Notes under the pieces: model-generated | The model's input: the letters and a program-made list of their open reading frames with translations, nothing else | What the model was told of the DNA's origin: nothing | Database searches by the model: none | Made by a program: the position numbers and the translations under genes | DNA from: Alishewanella agri BL06 | GTDB lineage: Bacteria > Pseudomonadota > Gammaproteobacteria > Enterobacterales > Alteromonadaceae | Assembly: GCF_000272005.1 (NCBI RefSeq) | Contig: NZ_AKKU01000009.1 | Location: 9,335 to 73,334, forward strand | Reading direction: 5' to 3' | DNA length: 64,000 nt | Part shown: piece after piece, positions 1-10,097 of the stretch | Numbering within the stretch: the first letter of the stretch is position 1 | Layout: each line of letters begins with the position of its first letter

Positions 1-78
1 AATAATTTGCGGGTTTTTTCTGCTTAATGTACCGGGATAACGTCAGACTTCACAGTATTTATCAGCCCGACCAACCGA

Positions 79-636
79 TTAAAACGCAGAGAAAAAGTTA
101 TCCGCATCCAAGGGTGTGCGATTAGGTGCCTGGCCATTTGGCGTGCCGAGATATAAAAAGCCGACAATTTCATCATCTGCTGCCAGCTCAAACGCCTGCT
201 TAACATAATCATACTGAGTGTAAGCGCCGGTGCGCCAAATACCACCATAACCTAAGGCAAAGGCCATTTGCTGCATTGCCATCACTGCACAGGCGGTGGA
301 CTGTACCTGCTCCGCTGCGGGGACCTTCGGATGGTCGGTAATCTTCGCAATACAGACAATCACCATCGGTGCCCGCAGTGGCAACTGCCGTGCCCGCTCC
401 TGTAATTCCAGCGAAATGGTAGGATCTTCTTCAATCGCCGCTTCGGCAAAAATATCGCCTAAGCGAACCAGCGCCTCCCGCCCTTGCACTACGACAAAAC
501 GCCATGGTCGTAAGGCACCATGATCCGGTACCTGCACCGCGGCACGTTTAATCAGTGCCATAGCTTCAGCTGAGGGAGCCGGCTCGGTTAGGCGCGGCGA
601 AGAATAACGGCTGGTCAGAAGAGTTAATGCATCCAT
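79..636 (-). CDS. ydjA: YdjA-type NAD(P)H nitroreductase
   Basis: A 185-residue flavin-dependent nitroreductase of the small YdjA type, about the family's usual length. The family are FMN-binding homodimers that reduce nitro groups or quinones with NAD(P)H in the cytoplasm; the physiological substrate is not known. The sequence shows the FMN-contacting SRYSSPRL segment near residues 9-16, the PDHGALRPWRF block near 37-47 and the GYGGIWRTGAY block near 128-138. It lies 97 bases downstream of glgA on the same strand and could be read from the glycogen operon, but no functional link is evident. Family identity is firm; substrate unknown. Confidence 0.9.
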   Translation of the reverse strand: MDALTLLTSRYSSPRLTEPAPSAEAMALIKRAAVQVPDHGALRPWRFVVVQGREALVRLGDIFAEAAIEEDPTISLELQERARQLPLRAPMVIVCIAKITDHPKVPAAEQVQSTACAVMAMQQMAFALGYGGIWRTGAYTQYDYVKQAFELAADDEIVGFLYLGTPNGQAPNRTPLDADNFFSAF

Positions 637-733
637 AAACTTACCTGTGAGTAGCGAGAGCTGTTGCTGCGCAGGCTATCAAAAAAAACCGTCCGACTCA
701 CGGCAATTTTGCAGCAAGCTGCGCAAGTGGCGA

Positions 734-2164
734 TTAAGTCCGCGAAAACTGCTCGGTCAACGCCTGTTGGTAAAGCTGAATATAACTTTGCACCGAGCTT
801 TGCCAGCTAAAGTTCTGTTGCATACCGCGTAATTGCACCGCCCGATAGGCTGGCTGTTGCAGATAAAGTTGCTCGGCTTGCTGTAACGCCGACAACAAAG
901 CGGCGATACTGACATCACTAAAACCAATGCCCGTTGCGGCCTGGTCTGGCCATGGGACAACGGTATCCCGCAAACCGCCGGTTAACCGTACCACAGGCAC
1001 AGCACCATATTTCAGACTATACAGCTGATTTAAGCCACAGGGTTCGAATAATGACGGCATTAAAAAGAAATCACCGGCCGCTTCAGTTTGGTGTGCCAGA
1101 GTCTCATCAAAGCCCTCAAAAAAACGGAACTGCGCCGGGAAATCTTCCTGCAACTGATAGAGTTGCCGGCAATAATGTTGCTCACCACTGCCAACAATAA
1201 ACACCTGCACCTTACTTAGCGCCAAAAACTGGCGCAGTGCCGGGATCAGATAGTCATAGCCTTTCTGACCGGTGATACGGCTTACCGCTACCATTAACGG
1301 CACGTCGGCCGCCGCTAAATGAAACCGGGCTTTTAGCTGTTGTTTACAGGCTACTTTGCCGCTCAGATCGGTGCTATCGAAATTTTTAATTAAGGTTAAA
1401 TCGGTGGCCGGATCCCACTGCTGATAATCGCAGCCATTCAGAATACCAACAAAATCAGCTTGCCGCTGCTGATATAAGCGGGCCAAACCATTGGCCGCCG
1501 GCTCCGATAACAACTCGTCACGATAGCCCTGGCTGACGGTATTGACCTTAGCCGCATAGCGAATGCCCTGCTCCAGCATATTCAGAAAGTGATCCTGCTG
1601 CTGCGCCAGTTCCAGCTTACCAAACCACTCTGCGCCGGCCGTTAACTGATAGGCACCATTGTGGATAGTAAAGACAAAGGGGACTCTGCCAAGTACCGGA
1701 TCCTCAGCATAATGTTGCTTTAAATAGGCAGCGGTGACGGCCGTCTGCCAGTCATGGCCATGAATCAGGTCAACATCCGGTAAATACTGACGGCACCATT
1801 CCAGCGCCGCTTTACAGAAAAACCCAAAGCGTAGCGGATTGTCGGCATAACCCTGATCACCATCGTCATAGGGGCGCTCACGATGAAAAAAGTCATGATG
1901 CTCGAGCAGGCGGATATCCACCCCACCCTGGCTGGTTTGCGCCAACTGCCGTACCGCACAGCCCAGTGGCCGACCGCCTAAATGAAAATAAACCGAGTGC
2001 CACACCCCGGTTGGCCGGCTGTACAGATTGGTATATTGCGGCAATAACACGGTAACCTGATGGCCGGCATCAACCAGCCCCTGCGCTATACCGCGACAAG
2101 CGTCTGCCAGGCCACCGGTTTTGATCAGCCCTTCATATTCACTACACAACAACAAAATTCGCAC
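734..2164 (-). CDS. glgA: Glycogen synthase (ADP-glucose type)
   Basis: A 476-residue GT5 glycogen synthase, matching the bacterial GlgA length. It adds glucose from ADP-glucose to the non-reducing ends of glycogen chains in the cytoplasm. Visible signatures are the N-terminal ADP-glucose binding loop KTGGLAD (residues 16-22), the HGHDWQT motif of the first Rossmann domain, and LFEPCGLNQ near residue 375, which carries the conserved C-terminal glutamate. The start is GTG, preceded at a suitable distance by AAGGA. It follows glgC by 34 bases, so the two are almost certainly one operon supplying and using ADP-glucose. Branching and debranching genes are not in the window. Confidence 0.97.
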   Translation of the reverse strand: MRILLLCSEYEGLIKTGGLADACRGIAQGLVDAGHQVTVLLPQYTNLYSRPTGVWHSVYFHLGGRPLGCAVRQLAQTSQGGVDIRLLEHHDFFHRERPYDDGDQGYADNPLRFGFFCKAALEWCRQYLPDVDLIHGHDWQTAVTAAYLKQHYAEDPVLGRVPFVFTIHNGAYQLTAGAEWFGKLELAQQQDHFLNMLEQGIRYAAKVNTVSQGYRDELLSEPAANGLARLYQQRQADFVGILNGCDYQQWDPATDLTLIKNFDSTDLSGKVACKQQLKARFHLAAADVPLMVAVSRITGQKGYDYLIPALRQFLALSKVQVFIVGSGEQHYCRQLYQLQEDFPAQFRFFEGFDETLAHQTEAAGDFFLMPSLFEPCGLNQLYSLKYGAVPVVRLTGGLRDTVVPWPDQAATGIGFSDVSIAALLSALQQAEQLYLQQPAYRAVQLRGMQQNFSWQSSVQSYIQLYQQALTEQFSRT

Positions 2165-2198
2165 CAGGCAGATCCTTTTCTAGCTTAAAGCAGCAACC

Positions 2199-3449
2199 TT
2201 AGTTGCTGCTCACGTCGTTATCAAAACCCACTTTGGCACCTTTGGGGATCACTACCACACCACCAGGCGAAATATGAAAGCGCTTGCGATCGGCCTCAAT
2301 GTCCTCACCAATCACCGTACCGGGTGCTATCTTAACATCTTTGTCGATAATGGCACGGCGAATACGGCAGCCACGGCCGATATCGTTATTGCCCATTAAT
2401 ACACATTTTTCAATGTAGCTGTGGCTATGCACATGGACGTTATAGCCCAAAATCGATTGATAAACGATAGAACCACTAACAATACAGCCGGCGGCAACCA
2501 TTGAGCTGATTGCCTGACCGGTGCGGTTAGCTTGGTCATGCACAAATTTCGCCGGTGGCATCGGCGGTGTATAACTACGTAGCGGCCAGTAGCGGTTATA
2601 GACATCAAAGGGCGGTGCAATCGAAATCAAATCCATATTGGCTTCATAGTACGAGTCCAGCGTACCCACATCGCGCCAGTAACCCGAACTGGACTCGGAC
2701 TCGCCACGGATTTTATTGGTGGAAAAGTCGTAGACAAACACCTCGCCGGTTGGCACCAGCTCAGGAATAATATTATGGCCAAAGTCATGTTTCGAGTCTG
2801 CCTTCTTGGCATCCTCGTTTAACACCCTAACTAGGCAATTAGCTTCAAAAATATAATTCCCCATCGACGCCAGCACCATATCCGGCCGGCCGGGAATGGT
2901 TTTAGGGTTTTCTTTTGGTTTCTCCTGAAAGCCAATCATCCGCCCTTCGTGGTCAACCTCAATAATGCCGAATTCATGTGCCTGATCAATGGGCACCGGG
3001 ATGGCCGCGACCGTGAGTTTGGCGGCTTTATTGCGATGAAAGTCCAGCATTTGCCGCACATCCATTTTATAAATATGGTCGCCACCGAACACACAAATAT
3101 GCTCCGGATCCAGGCCTTCAATCAGGTGTAGATTTTGATAGATGGCATCGGCCGTACCCAGATACCAGTGCTTACCGGTTTGCATTTGCGCTGGGATAGG
3201 ATCAATAAAGCGGTTAGTAATACCACCAAGTCGCCAGGCCCGGCTCAGGTGTTTCATCAGGGAATGCGATTTAAATTGGGTAATAACAAAGATTTGTAAT
3301 AAATCAGAGTTCACAAAGTTGTTCAGTACAAAATCGATAATGCGGTAGTTACCACCAAAGGGTACTGCAGGTTTGGCCCTTACTGCGGTTAATGGTGCCA
3401 GGCGCGTACCTTCGCCGCCTGCCAGAATCATGGTTAATACACCTGACAT
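2199..3449 (-). CDS. glgC: Glucose-1-phosphate adenylyltransferase
   Basis: A 416-residue ADP-glucose pyrophosphorylase, which makes ADP-glucose from glucose-1-phosphate and ATP, the committed and allosterically controlled step of bacterial glycogen synthesis. The nucleotidyl-transferase loop GGEGTRLAPLT sits at residues 11-21, followed by the KPAVPFGG segment, the GTADAIYQN motif near 100 and FGGDHIYKMD near 122-131. The C-terminal third has the left-handed beta-helix hexapeptide pattern. ATG start with a GGGGAG ribosome binding site five bases upstream. First gene of the glgC-glgA pair. About 240 bases separate it from the fadH hairpin and must contain its promoter. Confidence 0.97.
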   Translation of the reverse strand: MSGVLTMILAGGEGTRLAPLTAVRAKPAVPFGGNYRIIDFVLNNFVNSDLLQIFVITQFKSHSLMKHLSRAWRLGGITNRFIDPIPAQMQTGKHWYLGTADAIYQNLHLIEGLDPEHICVFGGDHIYKMDVRQMLDFHRNKAAKLTVAAIPVPIDQAHEFGIIEVDHEGRMIGFQEKPKENPKTIPGRPDMVLASMGNYIFEANCLVRVLNEDAKKADSKHDFGHNIIPELVPTGEVFVYDFSTNKIRGESESSSGYWRDVGTLDSYYEANMDLISIAPPFDVYNRYWPLRSYTPPMPPAKFVHDQANRTGQAISSMVAAGCIVSGSIVYQSILGYNVHVHSHSYIEKCVLMGNNDIGRGCRIRRAIIDKDVKIAPGTVIGEDIEADRKRFHISPGGVVVIPKGAKVGFDNDVSSN

Positions 3450-3687
3450 ATTTTCTCCCCTAGCGCTGTACTTTGGTACAACGGTTTGCCTGTGATGTGA
3501 TGCGTCCTATATTAACCCCGGGGTTTATATTGTTTTACGGGGATGTCGTTGGCTATGCAATAGCAATACCAAGGCTTTCGATTGTTATACACAGCCCTGT
3601 TAACTAACGGTGAGGTATCAGTCAACGTTTTAAAGATAGCAGGTAATGGTGCCTAAACATAGGGCAAAGAAATGACAAAAATATGAC

Positions 3688-3712
3688 CAGCTGCACCAGC
3701 ATGGTGCAGCTG
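3688..3712 (-). terminator. Hairpin after fadH
   Basis: A perfect 10-bp stem (CAGCTGCACC with GGTGCAGCTG) and a 5-base loop lie 17 bases past the fadH stop codon. On the minus strand it is followed within a few bases by ATATTTTTG, so it is a reasonable intrinsic terminator with an imperfect U tract. It separates fadH from glgC transcription. Confidence 0.5.
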
Positions 3713-3728
3713 CAATCGAGAATACGCT

Positions 3729-5786
<2,058 letters not shown>

Positions 5787-5914
5787 CTAGCGACTTTGCC
5801 GCCGTTTCGCAAGCGCTAAACATTTTCTTACAAATTCGGTTTCGTCTTTATTCGAAAAGCCGTTAGCATTAGCCTTGTGTAATTGCATTTTAATACGGGA
5901 CATAGGACAACCTC

Positions 5915-7795
5915 ATGGCTGAAAAAAAGAAAGGTTTAATCCGGCGCTTCTTTGGCGCGATCTGGGCGGTCTATAAAGGCTTTCGCTCCACAGTACTGAA
6001 TATTATTTTTATTCTGTTCGTTATTCTGATTGGCAGCGCCATCTTCAGTGGCGGTGACAAGGTAGAAGTCGCGAAAACGTCAGCACTTTATCTGAACTTG
6101 CGCGGTGACTTAGTTGAAGAGAAACGCTTTGTTGATCCCTTCGCCGCCATTATGAATGAAAGCCTGGGCGGTCAGGAAGAAACGCCAGAGGTGTTAGTCA
6201 GCGACGTGGTGGCGGTAATCAACCATGCTGCCAAAGATAACCGTATTCAAGCCATGGTGATGGATCTGTCCGGTTTAGGCGGCGCCTCACTGGATAAAAT
6301 GCTGGCGGTAGGTAAAGCCATCGAGAACTTTAAAGAAAGCGGCAAAAAAGTGTTTGCCTATGGCGCTTTCTTTGCGCAGAACCAGTATTTCCTGGCCAGC
6401 TATGCCGATCAAATCAGCCTGGAGCCAATGGGCGCAGTGATTTTAGAAGGTTACGGCAGCTACCCGATGTTTTATAAGAGCGCGTTGGAGAAGCTGAAGG
6501 TCAATACCCATGTATTCCGGGTCGGCACTTATAAATCAGCGGTGGAGCCCTTTACACGTGACGATATGTCACCCGAGGCGAAAGAAGCTAATATCGCCTG
6601 GTTAAATGAGCTGTGGTTACAGTATAAAGAGCAGGTTGCCGGCCGCCGTGGCTTTGCCCTGGATAACTTTGATGAAACCTTCGCCAGTCTGTATGCCAAA
6701 GTCGCAGCCGCTGAAGGCGACTTAAGTAAGTATGCCCTGGACAACAAACTTGTGGATAGCATCCAAACCCGCGAAGAATTCCGCCGCAGCCTGATTGCGG
6801 TAGTAGGTAAAAATGACAAAAACACCTACAACCATGTCACCTTTGGCGACTACAGCAAGCTGGTGTTACCGGCGAAGCAATTCGATAACCCGATGACAGA
6901 AAAAGTCGCCGTTGTCGTGGCGCGCGGTATGATTATCGATGGCACGGCTAAAGCCGGTACCATTGGTGGTGATTCTACTGCTGCGCTGCTGCGTCGTGCC
7001 CGTCATGACGATAAAGTAAAAGCCGTAGTACTGCGGATTGACAGTGGTGGCGGTAGTGCTTTCGCCTCGGAAGTGATCGGTCAGGAAATCACCTTATTAC
7101 GTGAAGCCGGCAAGCCTGTTATCGCTTCTATGGGTGCCGTTGCTGCCTCTGGTGGTTACTGGATCGCTGCTCCAGCCAATGAAATTTGGGCTGCACCAAC
7201 CACCATTACGGGTTCTATCGGCATCTTCGGTTTAATGCATACGCTGGAAGATGCAATGAAAACCCTGGGCCTGAATGTCGATGGCGTCGGTACTACTGAA
7301 CTGGCTGGCGTTTCAGCAGGCTTACCGCTGTTTAAAGGCTTAAGCGACCCGATGAAAGACTTAATGCAGTTAATGATCGAACGTGGCTATACCGAGTTCC
7401 TGACTATGGTCGGTAAAAACCGCAATATGAGCATTGAAGCGGTAGATAAAGTCGCCCAGGGTCGCGTTTGGACCGGTCGCATGGCACAGGAATTTGGTTT
7501 AGTGGATAAACTGGGTACCTTTGATGATGCCGTGGCCCGCGCCGCTGAAATGGCTGGCTTAAGCCAGTACGATGTAAAAGTGATTCAGCAGGAGCTGAGC
7601 CCCACTGAGCAACTGTTCGTGGATATGTTCGGTGCGGCGCAAGCTAAAGGCTGGGTACCAAGCTTTGGCCAGTCGATGCAAAACCGTGCGCTGCGTCAGT
7701 TAAGCCAGCAGGTGCAACAAGACTTTGTGTTAATGAACCAGTTTAACGATCCAAATGGTATCTACTCTTACTGTCTGAGCTGTCAGATCCACTGA
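5915..7795 (+). CDS. sppA: Signal peptide peptidase SppA (67K long form)
   Basis: A 626-residue inner-membrane serine protease that degrades signal peptides left after secretion. One transmembrane helix lies near residues 24-46, after a basic N-terminal segment. The two tandem S49 domains are visible: the N-terminal domain carries the general-base lysine in GTYKSAVEPF (about residue 207) and the C-terminal domain the nucleophilic serine in AAASGGYW (about residue 412). This is the long, E. coli-like form. The intrinsic terminator at 7819-7846 follows, then ansA, the same order as in E. coli. Confidence 0.96.
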   Translation: MAEKKKGLIRRFFGAIWAVYKGFRSTVLNIIFILFVILIGSAIFSGGDKVEVAKTSALYLNLRGDLVEEKRFVDPFAAIMNESLGGQEETPEVLVSDVVAVINHAAKDNRIQAMVMDLSGLGGASLDKMLAVGKAIENFKESGKKVFAYGAFFAQNQYFLASYADQISLEPMGAVILEGYGSYPMFYKSALEKLKVNTHVFRVGTYKSAVEPFTRDDMSPEAKEANIAWLNELWLQYKEQVAGRRGFALDNFDETFASLYAKVAAAEGDLSKYALDNKLVDSIQTREEFRRSLIAVVGKNDKNTYNHVTFGDYSKLVLPAKQFDNPMTEKVAVVVARGMIIDGTAKAGTIGGDSTAALLRRARHDDKVKAVVLRIDSGGGSAFASEVIGQEITLLREAGKPVIASMGAVAASGGYWIAAPANEIWAAPTTITGSIGIFGLMHTLEDAMKTLGLNVDGVGTTELAGVSAGLPLFKGLSDPMKDLMQLMIERGYTEFLTMVGKNRNMSIEAVDKVAQGRVWTGRMAQEFGLVDKLGTFDDAVARAAEMAGLSQYDVKVIQQELSPTEQLFVDMFGAAQAKGWVPSFGQSMQNRALRQLSQQVQQDFVLMNQFNDPNGIYSYCLSCQIH

Positions 7796-7818
7796 CAGCC
7801 CCGCCAATAACGATTACA

Positions 7819-7846
7819 ATGCCCGGCAATGACCGGGCATTTTTTT
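7819..7846 (+). terminator. Intrinsic terminator of sppA
   Basis: Stem ATGCCCGG / CCGGGCAT with a 6-base loop followed by six T residues, 24 bases after the sppA stop. The second half of this hairpin contains an ATG in frame with ansA (7829), which is why that upstream start is not accepted. Confidence 0.88.
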
Positions 7847-7855
7847 AAGGTTCAC

Positions 7856-8869
7856 ATGCAGAGAAAACGTATCTATGTCGCTTATACCGGCGGTACCATC
7901 GGTATGCAGCAATCCACCCGTGGCTTTATTCCGGTTCCGGGCTTTTTAACCGACACGGTAAAACGGATGCCGGAGTTTTACCGGCCGGAAATGCCGGAGT
8001 TTGACATTCATGAGTATCACCCGGTGATTGACTCGTCCGATATGACGCCCGCCCACTGGCTGGCGATCGCCAAGGATATCCAGTCGAACTACCAACAGTA
8101 TGATGGCTTTGTGGTACTGCATGGCACCGATACCATGGCTTATACCGCCTCAGCGCTGTCTTTTATGCTGGAAAATCTGCAAAAACCGGTAATTATTACC
8201 GGCTCACAAATTCCACTGGCGCAGTTACGTTCGGACGGCCAGGTTAATCTGCTGAATGCCCTCTATCTGGCAGCGAATTATCCGATTGCAGAAGTCGCCT
8301 TGTTCTTTAACAACCAGTTATTCCGCGGCAATCGCGCCACCAAAGCCGATGCTGATGGCTTTAATGCCTTTGCCTCACCTAACTTTCCACCGCTGCTGGA
8401 AGCCGGTATCCATATCAAATTACAGGCCGGTAAACTAAGTAATCCGCATCAGCCATTGCCACTGCAAGTCGCCGATATTACGCCACAACCGATCAGCGTC
8501 GTCACGCTTTATCCGGGCATTACTACTGATGTGATCAGTAATATGCTGGCCGCCCCGGTACGGGCGCTGATTATTAAATCTTTTGGGGTCGGTAATGCGC
8601 CACAGCGCCCGGAGTTATTACAAGTACTGGAAGATGCCACCGCACGCGGTCAGGTGTTAGTTAACTGCACTCAATGCTTTAAGGGTAAGGTCAATATGGA
8701 TGGCTACGCCACCGGCAACGCCCTGCACCGCGTTGGCGTCATCAGCGGTTTTGATATGACGCTGGAAGCCAGCCTGACCAAGCTGCATTACTTATTAAGC
8801 AAACCGCTTAGCAGCGAACAAATCCGCAGCCAGATGCAGCAAGATCTGCGCGGTGAATTAACCCTGTAA
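7856..8869 (+). CDS. ansA: Type I (cytoplasmic) L-asparaginase
   Basis: A 337-residue asparaginase that hydrolyses L-asparagine to aspartate and ammonia. The first catalytic threonine lies in AYTGGTIGM near the N terminus, and the second catalytic motif is HGTDTMAYTASA near residue 90. There is no signal peptide, as expected for the cytoplasmic AnsA form. I place the start at 7856, where MQRKR begins directly behind AAGG. An ATG at 7829 is inside the sppA terminator stem. The segment after the gene is the palindromic repeat array. Confidence 0.95.
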   Translation: MQRKRIYVAYTGGTIGMQQSTRGFIPVPGFLTDTVKRMPEFYRPEMPEFDIHEYHPVIDSSDMTPAHWLAIAKDIQSNYQQYDGFVVLHGTDTMAYTASALSFMLENLQKPVIITGSQIPLAQLRSDGQVNLLNALYLAANYPIAEVALFFNNQLFRGNRATKADADGFNAFASPNFPPLLEAGIHIKLQAGKLSNPHQPLPLQVADITPQPISVVTLYPGITTDVISNMLAAPVRALIIKSFGVGNAPQRPELLQVLEDATARGQVLVNCTQCFKGKVNMDGYATGNALHRVGVISGFDMTLEASLTKLHYLLSKPLSSEQIRSQMQQDLRGELTL

Positions 8870-8913
8870 GCGTAAAAACTGCCAGAGCTGCCCTGCTCTA
8901 AGACTCTGCTCCA

Positions 8914-8944
8914 CGACTCCGGTACGCTCGTCGTACCGGAGTCG
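8914..8944 (+). repeat. Palindromic repeat copy 1
   Basis: Perfect 13-bp inverted repeat (CGACTCCGGTACG / CGTACCGGAGTCG) with a 5-base loop. It is followed on the right by GCAACCTGCGATATC, the tail that gives the element a direction. Copies 1 to 3 are spaced 80 and 78 bases apart as a tandem array. There is no T tract, so this is not a typical terminator. Confidence 0.9.
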
Positions 8945-8993
8945 CAACCTGCGATATCAAACCAAGCAGCTACCTAAGCGCTACACCAAACCT

Positions 8994-9023
8994 CGACTCC
9001 GGTATGCTTGCGTACCGGAGTCG
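8994..9023 (+). repeat. Palindromic repeat copy 2
   Basis: Same palindrome with an 8-base loop, followed by the tail GTCCTGCGATCTC. The linker on either side (GCAGCTA, then CTACACC) is also shared with the neighbouring copies, so the tandem unit is about 80 bases long, not just the hairpin. Confidence 0.9.
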
Positions 9024-9071
9024 GTCCTGCGATCTCAAATCACGCAGCTATCTTAACGCTACACCGCGCGA

Positions 9072-9101
9072 CGACTCCGGTATGCTTGCGTACCGGAGTC
9101 G
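9072..9101 (+). repeat. Palindromic repeat copy 3
   Basis: Third tandem copy, same arms, followed by CAACCTGCGACACC. It lies 75 bases beyond the stop codon of the disrupted parE gene. Confidence 0.9.
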
Positions 9102-9176
9102 CAACCTGCGACACCAAAAAAGAATCTCAAAGTTAAGTGCCGGTGCCCGACTCGACTATGGTTGCCGTAACAGCAC

Positions 9177-9470
9177 TCAGCTTACCACGTCATGCTCTGT
9201 CAGCAACTGGCGACAGTTTCTTACCGTTAGAACGCGTATCTCATGACTCACACTATAAATTATGCGGTAATGACCAAAAATAATTTCTCGGTAGTTGGTG
9301 TGAGGCAATTCTGGAAAAATTCGCCCAATTTCCGGCGTTGATCCAAGCAAATCCGTTTTGTTAAAAACTTCATTTACCCATTTTTCAGCCGCTGACGGAT
9401 TATCCAAAGCAATAAATTCTGCCGCATCACCCAATTTTTTTTATGCTAAAGGTGACCACAGTACTTTCAT
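9177..9470 (-). pseudogene. parE: ParE/RelE-type toxin with in-frame stop at codon 10
   Basis: Reading from ATG at 9470 gives MKVLWSPLA, then TAA at 9443-9441, then KKLGDAAEF and the rest of a ParE-like toxin to 9177, all in one frame. MKVxWSPLAL is the usual start of this family, so codon 10 was almost certainly TTA (Leu) and one T to A change made a stop. The full reading would be 97 codons, the normal family length. The ATG is 11 bases after the antitoxin stop, the usual toxin position. A TTG at 9434 could restart translation but would lose the first beta strand. The family inhibits gyrase or cleaves mRNA; this copy is probably inactive. Confidence 0.8.
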
Positions 9471-9481
9471 CTATTAAGGCG

Positions 9482-9748
9482 TTACAATATTTGGGAACGA
9501 GCATCTTTATTTGATACACCTAAGCCTGCAGCTAACTGAGCTTCTGCGATACGCATTTCTTCAAGTAATTCAATTTTCTCTTGCATTGCTTCATATTCTG
9601 CAACGTCAAGAACAACTGCTACACCTTTACCACGCTGTGTAATAACCAATGGACGGCGAGTCTCATTGATTTGCTTAATAAATGACGCTACGCCAGCCCG
9701 AAATTCAGATAAGGGCTGAATATCTTTATCAAGGTGGATACGGCTCAT
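9482..9748 (-). CDS. Phd/YefM-family antitoxin
   Basis: An 88-residue antitoxin of the Phd/YefM family. The N-terminal DNA-binding fold is recognisable by the segments PLSEFRAGVASFIKQI, RRPLVITQRGKGVAVV and LDVAEYEAMQEKIELL, with a short C-terminal tail that normally wraps the toxin. The family represses its own operon and neutralises the partner toxin. It is the first gene of a two-gene operon whose toxin is broken, so it may now be a relic or an antidote to related toxins elsewhere. The upstream segment around 9768-9792 has a rough GTAC-containing inverted repeat that could be its operator. Confidence 0.88.
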   Translation of the reverse strand: MSRIHLDKDIQPLSEFRAGVASFIKQINETRRPLVITQRGKGVAVVLDVAEYEAMQEKIELLEEMRIAEAQLAAGLGVSNKDARSQIL

Positions 9749-9902
9749 ATTTGACTCTTTACAGTACGGTTAGATGTACAAATAGTAGTGCAGTTAGCTT
9801 TTGTGAGCAAGGAATAACACTCATCATACTATCGTAGGTTGCGACTCGGGCTATTATTAATGATGATTATATACCTTTTGAGCGTAAAGCTACCCCGCTC
9901 TA

Positions 9903-9933
9903 CGACTCCGGTATGCTTGCCGTACCGGAGTCG
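9903..9933 (+). repeat. Palindromic repeat copy 4
   Basis: Same 30-base palindrome between the antitoxin promoter and the Rhs fragment, tail GTCCTGCGACAG to the right. It is in the same direction as copies 1-3. The rest of the 328-base stretch 9749-10076 holds the antitoxin promoter and a partial repeat at about 9838-9853; I see no gene in it. Confidence 0.88.
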
Positions 9934-10097
9934 GTCCTGCGACAGTGGCTTAGAAGCCTTGAGCGTGATGTGTAATCAATCAAGTGGCGAAGAAATGCTG
10001 CTTTGTGCCAAAAGCGGATATTTTACTGCTTAGGCACTAAAGTCCACTTTTAAGTTTCAGCAGAACTCCGACTAGCACCTTTAGTTATGGCGCCGAC

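Noticed and set aside
1-30. Half of an intrinsic terminator (GCGGG followed by T tract) at the left edge
   Set aside because: Its left arm is outside the window, so the hairpin cannot be verified.
7829-7855. Upstream ATG start for ansA
   Set aside because: It lies within the sppA terminator hairpin and lacks a ribosome site; the family begins at the 7856 start.
8914-9101. CRISPR array or integron attC array
   Set aside because: Only three units with an 80-base period whose linkers are also repeated, so there are no unique spacers. The attC core site pattern is absent and no cas or intI gene is present.
9435-9442. Frameshift in the 8-A run as cause of the broken ParE
   Set aside because: The frame before and after the run is the same; the break is a stop codon, not a length change.
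9839-10033. 64-codon ORF over repeat copy 4
   Set aside because: It is built from the palindrome and flanks; there is no ribosome site or homology.
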